DNA from: Caulobacter segnis
GTDB lineage: Bacteria; Pseudomonadota; Alphaproteobacteria; Caulobacterales; Caulobacteraceae
DNA length: 64,000 nt
Direction of reading: 5' to 3'
NCBI RefSeq assembly: GCF_019931575.1
Contig: NZ_CP082923.1
Coordinates: 2,666,001-2,730,000, forward strand
Below are positions 62,510-64,000 of this stretch, piece after piece (position 1 is the stretch's first letter; every line of letters starts with the position of its first letter). The notes beneath the pieces were generated by a model. It was given only the letters and a program-made list of their open reading frames with translations. It was not told the origin of the DNA and made no database searches. The position numbers and the translations under genes were made by a program.

Positions 62510-63989
62510 TCTCACCAGCGACCTGATCCTATTCCTGGCCAAGGCGAACCTGGCCCTAGCCGCGGCGGTGGTGCTGGTCCTGATCCTGCGCAAGCCGGCC
62601 CGGGCCGCGTTCGGCGCGCGCAGCGCCTACGCCCTGTGGCTGGTCGCGCCGCTGTCGACCCTGGCCCTGCTGGTCCCTGCGCGGACCATCACGGCTCCGC
62701 TGGAGCCGGTTCGCCCCACGAGGGCGATCGTCGGCGCGCCCTCCGAGGCCGCCTCTTCGGTGGTCACCTCCATGAAGGCTTCTGGAGCCTCCGCCACGCT
62801 CGTCGCCGCCCGCCTGCCCGAAGCGGCGCTAGCGCTGTGGATCCTGGTCGCCCTCGGCGCGCTGGCCGTGCAGGCCGAGCGTCAGCGGCGGTTCGTCCGC
62901 TCACTGGGCCGGCTCAGCGCTACGGACGAGACCGGCCTCGTCTGGTCAGACCGCCCCGGCGTCGGCCCCGCCGTGATCGGCGCGGTGGCCCCGCGCGTGG
63001 TGCTGCCCGCCGACTTCGCCGAACGCTTCTCGCCCGAGGAGCAGACCCTGATCCTGGCGCACGAGAAGAACCATCTGGCGGCCGGCGACGCCCAGATCAA
63101 CGCCATCGTCACCGCCTTGCGGTGCCTGTTCTGGTTCAACCCGCTGGTCCATGTCGGCGCGGCCTTCGCGCGGATCGACCAGGAGATCGCCTGCGACGCC
63201 GCCGTCCTGGCCCGTCACCCCAAGACCCGCCGCGCCTATGGCGAGGCCATGCTGAAGACCCAGCTGGCGCCCTGCGCGCCGCCGCTGGGCTGCTGCTGGC
63301 CCGCCTCGGCCAACAACCAACTGAAGGAGCGTTTCACCTTGCTCGCCCACCACCACGCCAATCGCCGTCGCCACCTGGCCGGCGCGGCCGCCGTCGCGGT
63401 CCTCTCCCTCTCGGCCGGCGTCGCCGCCTGGGCCGCCCAACCGCCGCAGGTCGTCCAGCAGAGCCCGGACCAGGCCAAGCGCGCCGTCGCCCGTCATCTG
63501 AGCCAGCCCCTGTTCGACGCCGTCCAGGCCCGCGACGTGGCGTCCGTCCGTGAACTGATCGCCCTTGGCGCCAATGCGAACGCCGTCCTGCCCGGCGATG
63601 GCTCGCCGCTGATCGAGGCCTCGCGCCGCGGCCAGCTGGAGGTCGTCCAGATGCTGCTGGCGGCCGGCGCCGATCCCGACCTGGCCGTACGCGGCGACGG
63701 GGCGCCGCTGATCCAGGCCTCGCTGTCGGGCAATCTCGACATCGTCCGCCTGCTGGTCGAGCGCGGCGCCGATATCGAGGTGTTCGTCCCGGGCGACGAG
63801 ACGCCGCTGATCAATGCCGCCCAGGCGGGCAATCTCGGCGTCGTCGAATATCTCGTCCAACGCGGCGCCGACGTGAACCGCGCGGTCCAGGCCAACGCTG
63901 GCCAAATGCGCTCGCCCCTCGGCGAGGCTCGCCGGAACGGCCATGGCGACGTCGCCGCCTACCTGAAGAGCCGGGGCGCGCGCGGCTAG
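62499..63989 (+). CDS. BlaR1-type M56 metallopeptidase fused to ankyrin repeats
   Basis: A 496-residue membrane protein. Helices lie at about residues 8-30, 42-61 and 107-127. The M56 zinc site HEKNH (188-192) lies in ILAHEKNHLAAGD, with a likely third ligand in IDQEIACDAAVL. A fourth helix spans about 293-312. In BlaR1/MecR1 this is followed by a penicillin-binding sensor; here residues 336-493 form five ankyrin repeats (for example PLIEASRRGQLEVVQMLLAAGAD). With the usual topology these would be periplasmic. Its ATG overlaps blaI. The signal is unknown; beta-lactam sensing is not implied. Confidence 0.9.
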   Translation: MASDLTSDLILFLAKANLALAAAVVLVLILRKPARAAFGARSAYALWLVAPLSTLALLVPARTITAPLEPVRPTRAIVGAPSEAASSVVTSMKASGASATLVAARLPEAALALWILVALGALAVQAERQRRFVRSLGRLSATDETGLVWSDRPGVGPAVIGAVAPRVVLPADFAERFSPEEQTLILAHEKNHLAAGDAQINAIVTALRCLFWFNPLVHVGAAFARIDQEIACDAAVLARHPKTRRAYGEAMLKTQLAPCAPPLGCCWPASANNQLKERFTLLAHHHANRRRHLAGAAAVAVLSLSAGVAAWAAQPPQVVQQSPDQAKRAVARHLSQPLFDAVQARDVASVRELIALGANANAVLPGDGSPLIEASRRGQLEVVQMLLAAGADPDLAVRGDGAPLIQASLSGNLDIVRLLVERGADIEVFVPGDETPLINAAQAGNLGVVEYLVQRGADVNRAVQANAGQMRSPLGEARRNGHGDVAAYLKSRGARG

Positions 63990-64000
63990 CCCCGCGCCCC

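Overview
The window is very GC-rich chromosomal DNA, almost entirely coding, with nearly all codons ending in G or C. Gene content and order point to an alphaproteobacterium of the Caulobacter type: an LptF-LptG-LptD-SurA-PdxA-RsmA cluster, a HWE-family histidine kinase, a B. subtilis-type PurF, several TonB/LPS envelope genes, small ECF sigma modules and many start-stop overlaps. The species is an inference; no rRNA or other taxonomic marker is present. No gene-free stretch exceeds about 300 bases. I see no tRNA, rRNA, insertion sequence, prophage or CRISPR array.

Layout. 1-1.2 kb: end of purM and purN (purine synthesis). 1.2-6.4 kb: PRC-barrel protein, DedA and DUF1275 membrane proteins, ndk, an ABC-F ATPase, an unknown protein and a c-type cytochrome. 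6.4-11.3 kb (minus): MASE1 hybrid histidine kinase, an I78 inhibitor-like lipoprotein, holC and pepA. 11.5-20.1 kb (plus): lptF, lptG, lptD, surA-like, pdxA, rsmA and a GNAT enzyme, most of them translationally coupled. 20.1-23.6 kb: a MerR regulator divergent from a glutaredoxin-MauE fusion across a mer-like promoter, then a HWE kinase and small membrane proteins. 23.6-30.8 kb (minus): fabD, fabG, an atypical methyltransferase, acpP, fabF, mltG, yicC, gmk. 30.8-36.3 kb: truncated globin, exported peroxiredoxin, membrane AraC regulator with sterol desaturase, a secreted unknown, and rpsF-rpsR-rplI. 36.3-43.3 kb: TonB-dependent receptor behind a structured leader, dnaB, marC, alr and a lipoprotein. 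43.3-50.3 kb (plus): radA, cvpA, purF, a bile-acid-symporter-family transporter, an SDR and a soluble chemoreceptor. 50.3-56.5 kb (minus): serine hydrolase, der, bamB, a YfgM-like TPR protein and panB (apparent CTG start). 56.6-59.5 kb (minus): two related modules, each with a small membrane protein, an ECF sigma factor and a putative anti-sigma membrane protein, plus a 59-residue partial copy of one of them. 59.5-62 kb (minus): HAD phosphatase, ArsC/Spx-like protein, AlkD-like protein, 2'-5' RNA ligase. 62.1-64 kb (plus): a BlaI repressor and a BlaR1-type M56 protease whose C-terminus is an ankyrin-repeat array.

Most of the window is housekeeping. The parts most worth a second look are the BlaI/BlaR1-ankyrin pair with its paired operators, the duplicated ECF modules, the MerR/glutaredoxin-MauE unit, the structured leader before the TonB receptor, the CTG-initiated panB, and the atypical methyltransferase in the fab cluster whose start codon is buried in a hairpin.
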